A DNA stretch of 13,273 bases from JACQWR01 sp964614365 (GTDB lineage Bacteria; Desulfobacterota; Syntrophia; Syntrophales; JACQWR01): assembly GCA_964614365.1 (NCBI GenBank), contig CAZTLA010000079.1, positions 1-13,273 of the forward strand, given 5' to 3'. The notes beneath the pieces were generated by a model. That model saw only the letters and a list, made by a program, of their open reading frames with translations, had not been told where the DNA came from and did not search any database. Positions 7,947-13,273 of this stretch are shown one piece after another; the first letter of the stretch is position 1, and each line of letters begins with the position of its first letter. The translations under genes were made by a program, and so were the position numbers.

Positions 7947-8058
7947 GGATACAAGTCCCCATTTTGTTTTCTGGTAATCGAGAATAAGGCGCGGCGTGTT
8001 TTCGTCCGGTCAGTCGGGCTCTTAACGTTTTTTCCCCTCCGTGTCTACAAATGAATTC

Positions 8059-8087
8059 TTGAAAACCTCCGCCATCGCTGATACAGG
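8059..8087 (+). promoter_or_regulatory. Weak promoter candidate for the Lys-rich gene
   Basis: TTGAAA (8059-8064) and TACAGG (8082-8087) are 17 nt apart, with TG at 8079-8080 giving an extended -10 look. It lies in the divergent gap between recQ and the gene at 8186. The -10 match is poor, so it is only a candidate. Confidence 0.25.
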
Positions 8088-8185
8088 TATTCACAGAATT
8101 TATCTTTTCGGCAGGGAGGAGAAAGCTTTCCACAGTCTATGAGCTGCCGGATCATAACAAATGGAGAGGATGGGGAGGGGAAAAT

Positions 8186-8518
8186 ATGGGATCAAATCGG
8201 AAGAAGGCGGAAATGGAGCGAAAGGCGAATTTCGAACGGCAGATGAAAGACCGGATGTCCTTCCTGTCTGAAAAGGGGATCGAATCATCCAGGATCAATA
8301 AAGATACCATCTTAAAAAAATTGCGGGCAACTATTGAGGCCATAAATGTCAGACTGAAGAAGATTGCGAGCTGCGAAGAGAAGACGGAACAAATGGCGAA
8401 GACAAAGGCGGAAAAGGAGGCTTCCGAAACAGAGCCGGAAGCGAGGAAAGAGAAGAAAACAAAGGAGGCAAAGGAAGCCCCTGGAGAGAGCAAGGGAAAA
8501 AAGAAAAAGAAGGAATAA
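8186..8518 (+). CDS. Small charged protein with Lys-rich tail, unknown function
   Basis: This 110-residue protein has a strong purine-rich site (GGGGAGGGG, 8172-8180) 5 nt before the ATG at 8186. It is mostly helical and strongly charged: residues 1-60 (RKKAEMERKANFERQMKDRMSF...) look like an amphipathic or coiled-coil helix, with SEKGI as a likely turn. Residues 61-110 are nearly all Lys, Glu, Ala, Ser and Thr and end in KGKKKKKE. It has one Cys (about 63) and no signal peptide or membrane segment. The basic tail could bind nucleic acid or ribosomes, but that is inference. Small proteins of this look occur in deltaproteobacteria, which I recall only in general terms. The next gene may be co-transcribed. 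Confidence 0.7.
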   Translation: MGSNRKKAEMERKANFERQMKDRMSFLSEKGIESSRINKDTILKKLRATIEAINVRLKKIASCEEKTEQMAKTKAEKEASETEPEARKEKKTKEAKEAPGESKGKKKKKE

Positions 8519-8603
8519 GCACCATTATCATGTCCGCCATGTGTACGCAAATAACGGTTCGCTCGGCAATGGCATGGGGCAGGATGCTCATGCCACCTTG
8601 CCC

Positions 8604-9485
8604 ATGAAGCGGACACGAATCATAACATCCAGGATTCCACCCCTGAAATCAGGGGAACGTCTTGATAGCTATTGCACCGGCCGCTTCACGTATCTGACAG
8701 AGGATCAATGGAGAAAAGAGATTCTTGAGGGAAAGGTATCGCTGTGTGGCGTGATTGTCCTCAATCCCGGGGCTCCGCTGCAAGGTGGAGAAATGCTTGC
8801 CTGGGACGGAAGCGGGATCGTTGAACCGACGGTTGATGAAGCGATAACCATGCTCTACGAGGACGAATGGTTTGTTGCCGTCAACAAATCGGGGAATTTG
8901 CCGGTCCACCCTTCAGGGCGGTATTTCAACCACACGCTCACGACGCTGCTGGCGGACCGCTACGGGCGCAAGGTCTATCCGGTGCATCGCCTCGACCGCG
9001 AAACATCGGGGGTTATCCTGCTCGCCTTCGACGGCAAGAGCGCGGGGAAGCTCTCCGCATCCAAGGGATCAAATGAGTATCTTGCCCTGGTGCACGGGAA
9101 TTTCCCCGCTGAAGACGTGATTGTAGATTTGCCCCTCGGACCTGATAGTAAATCAGCGGTAAAAAAGAAACGCAGGGCGTGGCCCGGCGGAACGGAAAAA
9201 GCCCGAACGCGGTTTCGGAAAATCCTTGCCGCTGGGTATCCCATCGTGGGCGACAAACTCTACGGCAGGGATGAGACCGCCTTTCTCACCTTTGTCAAGC
9301 ACGGGCTCACCCTCGAACTTGAAGAACGGCTTGTCCTGCCGCGCTGCGCCTTACACGCCGCCCGGCTTGTTTTCTCGCACCCCCTCAGCAAAAAAGAGAT
9401 GATCATCCGGGCGCCCCTTCCCAAGATGTTCTCCGAATGTATCATTTCGAGAAGAGCCAAAGATTCTTCCCCCTTGAGAGACTGA
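8604..9485 (+). CDS. RluA-family pseudouridine synthase with an apparent internal deletion
   Basis: This family converts uridine to pseudouridine in rRNA or tRNA. From the ATG at 8604 the protein is 293 residues: an S4-like N-terminal domain (about 16-70), then the catalytic domain with YEDEWFVAVNKSGNLPVHPSG (85-105) and HRLDRETSG (128-136), where Asp131 is the catalytic residue. Normally ARTxFR is followed by about 25 residues ending in TGRxHQIR before HLaaxGhPIVGDxLYG. Here RTRFR (201-205) runs straight into KILAAGYPIVGDKLYG, so that segment is missing while the frame is kept. The stretch before EYLALVHG also looks a few residues short. The fold core and substrate contact would be disturbed, so activity is doubtful. 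No good ribosome binding site precedes 8604. An open frame extends upstream to 8364 but is out of character and overlaps the previous gene. Confidence 0.8.
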   Translation: MKRTRIITSRIPPLKSGERLDSYCTGRFTYLTEDQWRKEILEGKVSLCGVIVLNPGAPLQGGEMLAWDGSGIVEPTVDEAITMLYEDEWFVAVNKSGNLPVHPSGRYFNHTLTTLLADRYGRKVYPVHRLDRETSGVILLAFDGKSAGKLSASKGSNEYLALVHGNFPAEDVIVDLPLGPDSKSAVKKKRRAWPGGTEKARTRFRKILAAGYPIVGDKLYGRDETAFLTFVKHGLTLELEERLVLPRCALHAARLVFSHPLSKKEMIIRAPLPKMFSECIISRRAKDSSPLRD

Positions 9486-9515
9486 GTCACAATAGCAAAA
9501 AGAACCATCAAAATC

Positions 9516-9624
9516 GTCATACCGGCGCTATGTTTAGTCCCCGCTTGACGGGGGGAAGCCAGTATCCAGAACTTCCTGAAATTACTGGATTCCGTGTCGC
9601 GCTTCGCTTACATAGGGGAATGAC
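9516..9624. repeat. Imperfect MITE-like intergenic element
   Basis: The segment begins GTCATACC and ends GGAATGAC, so the tips are inverted copies with one mismatch. Inside, CCAGTATCCAG and TTACTGGATTCC face each other. This resembles the common GTCATTCCCGC...GGAATGAC intergenic repeats of proteobacteria in a decayed form. It starts about 30 nt after the pseudouridine synthase stop and may serve as its transcript end. Confidence 0.5.
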
Positions 9625-9651
9625 AAGAAATGAGATTACGACACAGTCTCT

Positions 9652-9742
9652 GACGGAGGAGGTCAGGTGGGGGTGAACGCTGCCGATGAATCCCCCAAAC
9701 AGATTCCTCCCCCTCGACGGGGGAGGTCATGTGGGGGTAAAC
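9652..9742. repeat. Two direct 27-bp repeats and an 8-bp hairpin
   Basis: Segments 9652-9678 and 9716-9742 match at 24 of 27 positions (both GACGG.GGAGGTCA.GTGG...), 64 nt apart. In front of and overlapping the second copy is a perfect hairpin, CCTCCCCC-TCGAC-GGGGGAGG (9706-9726). No coding potential was seen. The same arm sequence recurs in inverted orientation near 10838-10860. Confidence 0.6.
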
Positions 9743-9762
9743 AGGGTCTTTCCCCCTGCTGA

Positions 9763-9817
9763 GTTCACCCACCCCCTTGCCCCTCCTTTAGGCCCTTTGG
9801 GTCCGTCGAAGGAGGGG
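9763..9817. repeat. Inverted arm and perfect 9-bp hairpin
   Basis: GTTCACCCACCCCC (9763-9776) is the inverse of GGGGGTGAAC at 9669-9678, closing a palindromic element. It is followed by CCCCTCCTT (9780-9788) and AAGGAGGGG (9809-9817), a perfect 9-bp stem around a 20-nt loop with TTTGGGTCCGTC. A relative of this hairpin is at 10854-10892. Confidence 0.6.
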
Positions 9818-9915
9818 AATGATCGGTAGACGTGTCGTTTCATAATAGTAGAACTCCAACGCAAAACGTGGCAGTTAAACACCCTTTTTAGTTTCACATC
9901 ATTATGATATTTCCC

Positions 9916-9944
9916 TTGACAGGCGTAACCCGCTTGGTTACACT
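9916..9944 (+). promoter_or_regulatory. higBA promoter with palindromic operator
   Basis: TTGACA (9916-9921) and TACACT (9939-9944) are 17 nt apart. Between and overlapping them is a perfect inverted repeat, GTAACC-CGCTT-GGTTAC (9925-9941), well placed for HigA to bind and block polymerase. Start of transcription would fall near 9951-9952, at the higB start codon. Confidence 0.75.
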
Positions 9945-9951
9945 ATAGACC

Positions 9952-10230
9952 ATGATAAAATCTTTTGTTCATAAAGGTCTGGAAGATTTTTTCTACGATG
10001 GAACCCGTAAAGGTATACAAGCAAAGCATGCTTCCAAATTAACGGCAATATTAGACAGGCTTGATGCGGCACATGAAATCAAAGATATGAACTACCCCGG
10101 CTCCGGCCTCCATCTGCTACTCCCCAAAACGAAGGGACGCTGGGCAATAAAAGTCTCCGGGAACTGGCGATTGACGTTTGAATTTAAGGATGGAGACGCC
10201 CTTAACGTAACCATCGAAGACTATCATTGA
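9952..10230 (+). CDS. higB: HigB toxin (RelE-type mRNA interferase)
   Basis: This 92-residue RelE-superfamily toxin cleaves mRNA on the ribosome and is silenced by HigA. The family look is clear: IKSFVHKGLEDFFYDGTRKGI at the start, the RLDAA helix, LHLL(L)PKTKGRWAIKVSGNWRLTFEF in the sheet, and the C-terminal VTIEDYH. Key residues include Arg122-type positions in KGRWAI and GNWRL, and the final Tyr-His, which the family conserves. No Shine-Dalgarno sequence precedes the ATG and the promoter places the transcript start at about the ATG, so the message is probably leaderless. Toxin-before-antitoxin order is the usual one for higBA. The antitoxin begins 12 nt after the stop. Full length, no defect seen. 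Confidence 0.95.
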   Translation: MIKSFVHKGLEDFFYDGTRKGIQAKHASKLTAILDRLDAAHEIKDMNYPGSGLHLLLPKTKGRWAIKVSGNWRLTFEFKDGDALNVTIEDYH

Positions 10231-10242
10231 AGGGAATTGTTT

Positions 10243-10554
10243 ATGAGAACACGAAGAAGGCCGCCATCTCATCCGGGATCGATTCTCAAGCTTCATTACT
10301 TGGAACCGTCGGGAATCAGCGTTACGGATCTTGCGAAGGACCTGAGATTGTCGAGAAAAACCGTATCAAAAATACTGAACGAACGTGGCGCGGTGACGAC
10401 GGATGTTGCCTTGCGCTTGTCCAGAGCGTTTGATACGACTCCTGAATTATGGCTGAATCTTCAGAGAAATTACGATCTCTGGCATGCGGCGCATGAAACG
10501 ACCGATTGGCAGACAATAAGACCTCTATTGAAAAATGCACCGGTATGCGTATAA
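10243..10554 (+). CDS. higA: HigA antitoxin (HTH, Xre family)
   Basis: This antitoxin neutralises HigB and represses the operon. The ATG at 10243 is chosen because AAGGGA (10230-10235) lies 7 nt before it; an in-frame TTG at 10237 is less likely. The protein is 103 residues. The family opening is PPSHPGSILKLHYLEPSGIS, followed by the helix-turn-helix (VTDLAKDLRLSRKTVSKILNE, about 30-50) and the signature VTTDVALRLSRAFDTTPELWLNLQ (about 53-76), then YDLWHAA. Unlike higB it has a good ribosome binding site, which would favour antitoxin production. The palindrome at 9925-9941 is its probable operator. The gene is intact, and a 12-nt gap links it to higB in one transcript. Confidence 0.95.
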   Translation: MRTRRRPPSHPGSILKLHYLEPSGISVTDLAKDLRLSRKTVSKILNERGAVTTDVALRLSRAFDTTPELWLNLQRNYDLWHAAHETTDWQTIRPLLKNAPVCV

Positions 10555-10699
10555 AGGATGCCGAATCATACTTTTCATGATGTGGTTCAATCGGCAGACT
10601 GAACCAGCAAGAAAAAGGTGAAAAACATGGAAGCCGCCTATCAGGCGGAACTCGCGGATCTGCCGCCACTGCCGAAGGCGTCCGTGTAACAACTCGATT
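10555..10699 (+). other. Gap after higA with a 20-residue open frame
   Basis: No recognisable gene. An ATG at 10627 preceded by AAGGTG (about 8 nt) opens MEAAYQAELADLPPLPKASV and stops at 10687-10689. It may be a short peptide or a scrap of a lost gene. I do not recognise it. No terminator was seen directly after higA. Confidence 0.3.
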
Positions 10700-10800
10700 A
10701 TTCCCCTCCCTTGCTTAAAGCACCTACTTTGGGTGACGGGAGGCATCTACGAGAACATTCCCCTCCCTCGCTTAAAGCGCCTACTTTTGGCGACGGGAGG
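10700..10800. repeat. Tandem pair of 44-bp hairpin repeats
   Basis: Copies at 10700-10743 and 10757-10800 differ at 4 of 44 positions, with a 57-nt period. Each can fold: CCTCCC with GGGAGG outside (extended to CCCCTCCC/GGGAGGGG in copy 2), and an inner stem around a 7-nt loop. The inner stem is CACC/GGTG (10721-10724, 10732-10735) in copy 1 and CGCC/GGCG (10778-10781, 10789-10792) in copy 2, so two of the four differences compensate each other. Confidence 0.7.
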
Positions 10801-10894
10801 GGCAAGGGGTGGGTGAACAGGATACTGGCCTCATATCAACCACCCCCACCTAACCTCCCCTTTAGTCCCCTTGGGTCCGTCAAGGGGGGAGGGA
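10795..10894. repeat. Palindromic element, inverted relative of 9652-9817
   Basis: The left arm (10795-10818, GGGAGGGGCAAGG...GTGAAC) is the inverse of the segment at 9763-9786. The right arm (10838-10860, AACCACCCCCACC...) is the inverse of the arm at 9720-9742. A hairpin follows (10854-10892) that resembles the one at 9780-9817 and shares TTGGGTCCGTC in its loop. With the first cluster it brackets higBA. Confidence 0.6.
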
Positions 10895-10910
10895 TACATG
10901 GAATTCCCCC

Positions 10911-10939
10911 TTGACTATTTATTTGTAGTTACGATTAAA
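10911..10939 (+). promoter_or_regulatory. Weak promoter candidate before the brnA remnant
   Basis: TTGACT (10911-10916) is followed 17 nt later by ATTAAA (10934-10939). The -35 box is good, the -10 box poor. In intact brnTA operons a promoter like this would stand before the toxin; here it stands directly before the antitoxin remnant. Confidence 0.3.
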
Positions 10940-10959
10940 CCATAGGAAGGTTCAATATT

Positions 10960-11136
10960 ATGAGGAGGAAACCGCTGACCGATAAATCCGGAGAAGTTCG
11001 GGAATTGACCAGAGAAGATATGAAGCGTTTCCGATCTGCTGCTGAGGTGTTGCCGCAGGAGCTACTGGCAGTATTGCCGAAACGAAGGCCGGGGCAACGA
11101 GGGGCTCAAAAGAGGCCGACTGGAGAACAGAAATAG
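10960..11136 (+). pseudogene. brnA: BrnA-type antitoxin, C-terminally truncated, toxin absent
   Basis: AGGAAGG (10944-10950) lies 9 nt before ATG 10960, which opens a 58-residue protein: MRRKPLTDKSGEVRELTRED, then MKRFRSAAEVLPQELLAVLP, then KRRPGQRGAQKRPTGEQK and TAG at 11134. The order PLTDK.GEVREL ... AxEVLP ... LPKR.RGQRG.QK.PTK is typical of the N-terminal half of BrnA antitoxins (also called COG3514). These normally continue with a ribbon-helix-helix part (VTIRLD..VV..F...G.GWQTRIN..L) that binds DNA; that part is missing. No BrnT toxin gene lies upstream. The break is followed within 5 nt by the REP-like palindrome at 11141. The remnant might still make a peptide but could not bind an operator in the usual way. 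Confidence 0.75.
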
Positions 11137-11140
11137 ATTT

Positions 11141-11162
11141 AATACGGGAAGTCCCTGTATTT
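11141..11162. repeat. REP-like palindrome, most complete copy
   Basis: AATACGGGA-AG-TCCCTGTATT (11141-11161) forms an imperfect hairpin: AATAC and GTATT pair, as do GGGA and TCCC, around AG with one G/T mismatch. Related pieces are at 4470-4485 (16 bases identical) and at 549-559 (GTCCCTGTATT). Such short palindromes are typical of REP elements, which REP-associated Y1 transposases spread in many genomes. No such transposase is in the window. Confidence 0.6.
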
Positions 11163-11193
11163 ATATTTCTGGATAGTGGGGAGGAAGATAACA

Positions 11194-12036
11194 ATGACTG
11201 ACAATAAATTAGCTTTTTTTGAAAACTATAAAATACGCCGGCATTACGACGAACAGACAGAAACCTGGTATTTCTCTGTAGTTGATATTTTACAGGTTCT
11301 GATACAGCAGCCTGATTATCAAACAACCAGAAAATACTGGAATAAGCTCAAAGAACGGCTGAAAAAGGAAGGAAGTGAGTCGGTGACAAATTGTCACCGA
11401 CTGAAAATGGAAGCGGCAGACGGAAAAAAATACCTGACCGATGCTGCTGATCCGGAAACATTGTTACGGCTTATTCAGTCTGTGCCCAGTCCCAAGGCAG
11501 AACCGATAAAATTATGGCTTGCAAAGGTGGGATACGAACGATTGCAGGATATGAGCGACCCCGCGCGCTCACTCGACCGCGCCCGTGAATACTGGCAGCA
11601 GCACGGCAGAAGCGAAAAGTGGATTCAACAGCGGATGATGGGTCAGGAAACCCGCAATAAACTCACTGATTATTGGAAAGACCACGAAATAACCAAAGAA
11701 GACGAATATGCTATTCTCACCAACATCATTCATCAGGAATGGAGCGGTGTTTCCGTAAAAAAACATAAAGATATCAAAGGTCTTAAAACACAGAATCTGC
11801 GTGACCATATGAGCGAAGCGGAACTGATTTTTACGGCGCTTGCGGAACTTTCGACAAGGCAAATTGCCGAAAGTGTGAATGCTGCCGGAATGGTTGAAAA
11901 TGCAGATGCGGGGAAAAAGGGCGGTAAAATAGCGAAGAACGCTCGATTGGAGTTGGAGCGGAAAACAGGAAAAACCATCATAACATCAGAGAGCTATCTT
12001 CCACCAGTGAAAAAACAAAGGCAGCTAAAACAATAA
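11194..12036 (+). CDS. BRO-N / DinD-like protein
   Basis: This 280-residue protein starts at ATG 11194, with GAGGA 8 nt upstream (11181-11185); an in-frame GTG at 11176 is less likely. The N-terminal BRO-N domain (about 1-115) shows the family features: WYFSVVDILQVL (25-36), the tail of the first domain VTNCHRLKM (64-72), and the SPKAEPIKLWLAKVGYERLQDM segment (99-120). The C-terminal part, with HKDIKGLKTQNLRDHMSEAELIFTALAELSTRQI (191-224), resembles E. coli DinD, a DNA-damage-induced protein reported to inhibit RecA filaments. BRO-N proteins are common in phages and as antirepressors in host genomes. Role here unknown: repair modulation or a phage-derived regulator. The A+T-rich codon use and surrounding repeats suggest horizontal transfer. 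The next gene starts 23 nt downstream. Confidence 0.85.
   Translation: MTDNKLAFFENYKIRRHYDEQTETWYFSVVDILQVLIQQPDYQTTRKYWNKLKERLKKEGSESVTNCHRLKMEAADGKKYLTDAADPETLLRLIQSVPSPKAEPIKLWLAKVGYERLQDMSDPARSLDRAREYWQQHGRSEKWIQQRMMGQETRNKLTDYWKDHEITKEDEYAILTNIIHQEWSGVSVKKHKDIKGLKTQNLRDHMSEAELIFTALAELSTRQIAESVNAAGMVENADAGKKGGKIAKNARLELERKTGKTIITSESYLPPVKKQRQLKQ
11378..11402. repeat. Perfect 25-bp palindrome inside the BRO-N coding region
   Basis: AGTCGGTGACAA (11378-11389) and TTGTCACCGACT (11391-11402) are exact reverse complements around a single A. The segment encodes residues 62-70 (ESVTNCHRL). It could form a hairpin in the mRNA or bind a dimeric protein. Confidence 0.85.
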
Positions 12037-12059
12037 CCGGACAATATAGGAGTTTGCAT

Positions 12060-13273
12060 ATGCGAATCAAAATAATCCTGCTGCTGGCGGCGGGTTTTAT
12101 TTTTATTGCCATTTCACCGGCTTTTACCGCAGCTCCACCCCCGCAATTTATTCAATTTTCTCCCAGCGCTACAAAAGGCGCACTCTACATGCCCGATCCC
12201 GCCGTTTTTCCCAAGCCCCATGTCGGGATAATCATCATGCATCGCAACTCGAACTTTTTATCTCATCTGGGCACGAAGGAATTACCGAAGAGAGGATTTG
12301 TGACGCTGGGGATGAACCCTCGTTGCGACAATAATGAAGCCTTGTGCAAACCGTGGGAGAATAATGCGCTCGATGTGAAACAAGGCGTGAACTACCTGAA
12401 AAAACTCGGACTCACCAAGATAATACTCTTCGGTCACAGCGGCGGCGGCCCGACGATGAGCTTTTATGAGGCCGTTGCCGAAAACGGGGTGACCTATTGC
12501 CAGGGATCAAACAAACTGGTGGAATGTGATAACAGCCTGGCGGGGTTGCCTCGCGCGGACGGCATCATCTTCATGGATGGCCATCCGGGCAATGGGGTAA
12601 ATGCCGTAAGAAGCATCAATCCGGCAGTTACGAACGACTCGGCAGTTCTTGACCAGAACCGCGCTGCGCAAATAAATCCGGCGCTGGATCCTTTCAATCC
12701 CCAGAATGGCTTTAATCCGAAAGGGCCATCCCGATATTCAGACGAGTTCAAAAAGAAATTTTTCAAGGCACAGTCGGACCGAATGAATTTCCTGATCAAA
12801 GAAGCATCAGGCAGGATGCAGCAAATCAAAGCCGGCACCTACAAGTACCCGGACGACGACGCATTTATCGTTCCCCGAGGGGACGGCGCACGGCTCGCGC
12901 AGTTGGATTTAAGCATCCATCATAGCTCCGCAAAACCTCAGAAGCTGCTCAAGAATGATGGAAGCATCGTGACGCAGATTGTAGAAAGCGTGCGGGTCCC
13001 GAGTTTGACCCCCGAAGTGAACGAAGGCTTTGGGTCTACGATGTTCCTGACCGTACGATCTTTCCTCAGCACTCGTGCGATTCGATCAAATGATTCCATG
13101 GATGAGATAGACTGGTGTTCCAGTAACAATTCCACCCCCTGTGCTCTGCCACGGGTTTCTATTCCTATCCTCGTCACCGCGATGGGAGCACATTATTTCA
13201 TTCGGGACAGCGAAATTTATTACGACATGGCAGCAAGCAAGGACAAGGATTTTGTCGTTATCGAAGGCGCTAC
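12060..13273 (+). CDS. Secreted alpha/beta hydrolase, 3'-truncated by window edge
   Basis: The frame opens at ATG 12060, with AGGAG (12048-12052) 7 nt upstream, and stays open for 404 codons to the window end, so the gene continues outside. A signal peptide is clear: MRIKIILLLAAGFIFIAISP, then AFTA/AP cleavage near residue 24. The nucleophile elbow is GHSGGG (125-130) with Ser127 as catalytic Ser. HVGIIIMHRNSN (54-65) is the usual oxyanion-strand region. Near the end, VSIPILVTAMGAHYFIRDSEIYYD and DKDFVVIEGA (396-404) resemble the strand that runs into the catalytic His, which would lie just outside the window. The ligand is unknown; esterase-like function is inferred from the fold. A long insert (about 180-340) sits between nucleophile and His regions. 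It follows the BRO-N gene by 23 nt, so they may share a transcript, but no functional link is evident. Confidence 0.85.
   Translation, partial: MRIKIILLLAAGFIFIAISPAFTAAPPPQFIQFSPSATKGALYMPDPAVFPKPHVGIIIMHRNSNFLSHLGTKELPKRGFVTLGMNPRCDNNEALCKPWENNALDVKQGVNYLKKLGLTKIILFGHSGGGPTMSFYEAVAENGVTYCQGSNKLVECDNSLAGLPRADGIIFMDGHPGNGVNAVRSINPAVTNDSAVLDQNRAAQINPALDPFNPQNGFNPKGPSRYSDEFKKKFFKAQSDRMNFLIKEASGRMQQIKAGTYKYPDDDAFIVPRGDGARLAQLDLSIHHSSAKPQKLLKNDGSIVTQIVESVRVPSLTPEVNEGFGSTMFLTVRSFLSTRAIRSNDSMDEIDWCSSNNSTPCALPRVSIPILVTAMGAHYFIRDSEIYYDMAASKDKDFVVIEGA

Noticed and set aside
6546..8054. Long open frame on the plus strand (502 codons)
   Set aside because: It is antisense to recQ, whose helicase motifs are complete. 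No protein family is visible in the plus-strand translation.
8364..8603. Upstream extension of the pseudouridine synthase
   Set aside because: The extra residues are an out-of-frame read of the Lys-rich gene (runs of Arg and Lys) and are unlike the family N-terminus.
9652..10894. CRISPR array
   Set aside because: Repeats are few, unequal in spacing and self-complementary in many ways, with no regular unique spacers and no cas genes.
12494..12838. Minus-strand open frame of 114 codons
   Set aside because: It is antisense to the alpha/beta hydrolase, which has a signal peptide and a GHSGGG motif.

Overview
The window reads as chromosomal DNA of a GC-rich Gram-negative bacterium. The mix of genes suggests a deltaproteobacterium or Desulfobacterota-like anaerobe, for example near Syntrophales: a three-gene molybdenum hydroxylase, a lone TctC-type binding protein, and intergenic G/C-rich hairpin repeats. 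That placement is inference from gene style only; there is no rRNA or other marker gene here.

Layout. (1) 1-521: the 3' part of signal peptidase I, running in from the left edge. (2) 595-4417: a compact operon for a three-subunit molybdenum hydroxylase of the xanthine dehydrogenase / 4-hydroxybenzoyl-CoA reductase superfamily, in the order 2Fe-2S subunit, molybdopterin subunit, FAD subunit. The FAD subunit carries a cysteine-rich insertion like the one that holds an extra Fe-S cluster in HcrB. (3) 4663-5685: a secreted TctC/Bug solute-binding protein with its own good promoter and no TctA/TctB partners nearby. (4) 5830-6069: a broken piece of an ABC-F ATPase on the minus strand. (5) 6129-7946: complete RecQ on the minus strand. 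(6) 8186-9485: a small Lys-rich protein and an RluA-family pseudouridine synthase that appears to have lost its TGRxHQIR segment. (7) 9486-11162: an accessory patch with a HigBA toxin-antitoxin pair flanked by related palindromic repeats, a BrnA antitoxin cut short, and a REP-like palindrome. (8) 11194-13273: a BRO-N/DinD-like protein and the start of a secreted alpha/beta hydrolase that leaves the window.

How it fits together. The Mo-hydroxylase genes overlap or nearly touch and must be co-expressed. The TctC protein next door could bind the same or a related carboxylate, but it is separated by a possible terminator and a promoter. The right third looks like a chromosomal hot spot: toxin-antitoxin genes, truncated genes, REP-like palindromes and tandem hairpins alternate there. 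A clear new multi-gene system was not found. The most unusual items are the HigBA cassette between related repeat clusters (with a nearly leaderless higB), a 25-bp perfect palindrome inside the BRO-N coding region, two tandem hairpins with a compensating base pair change, and the internally deleted pseudouridine synthase.
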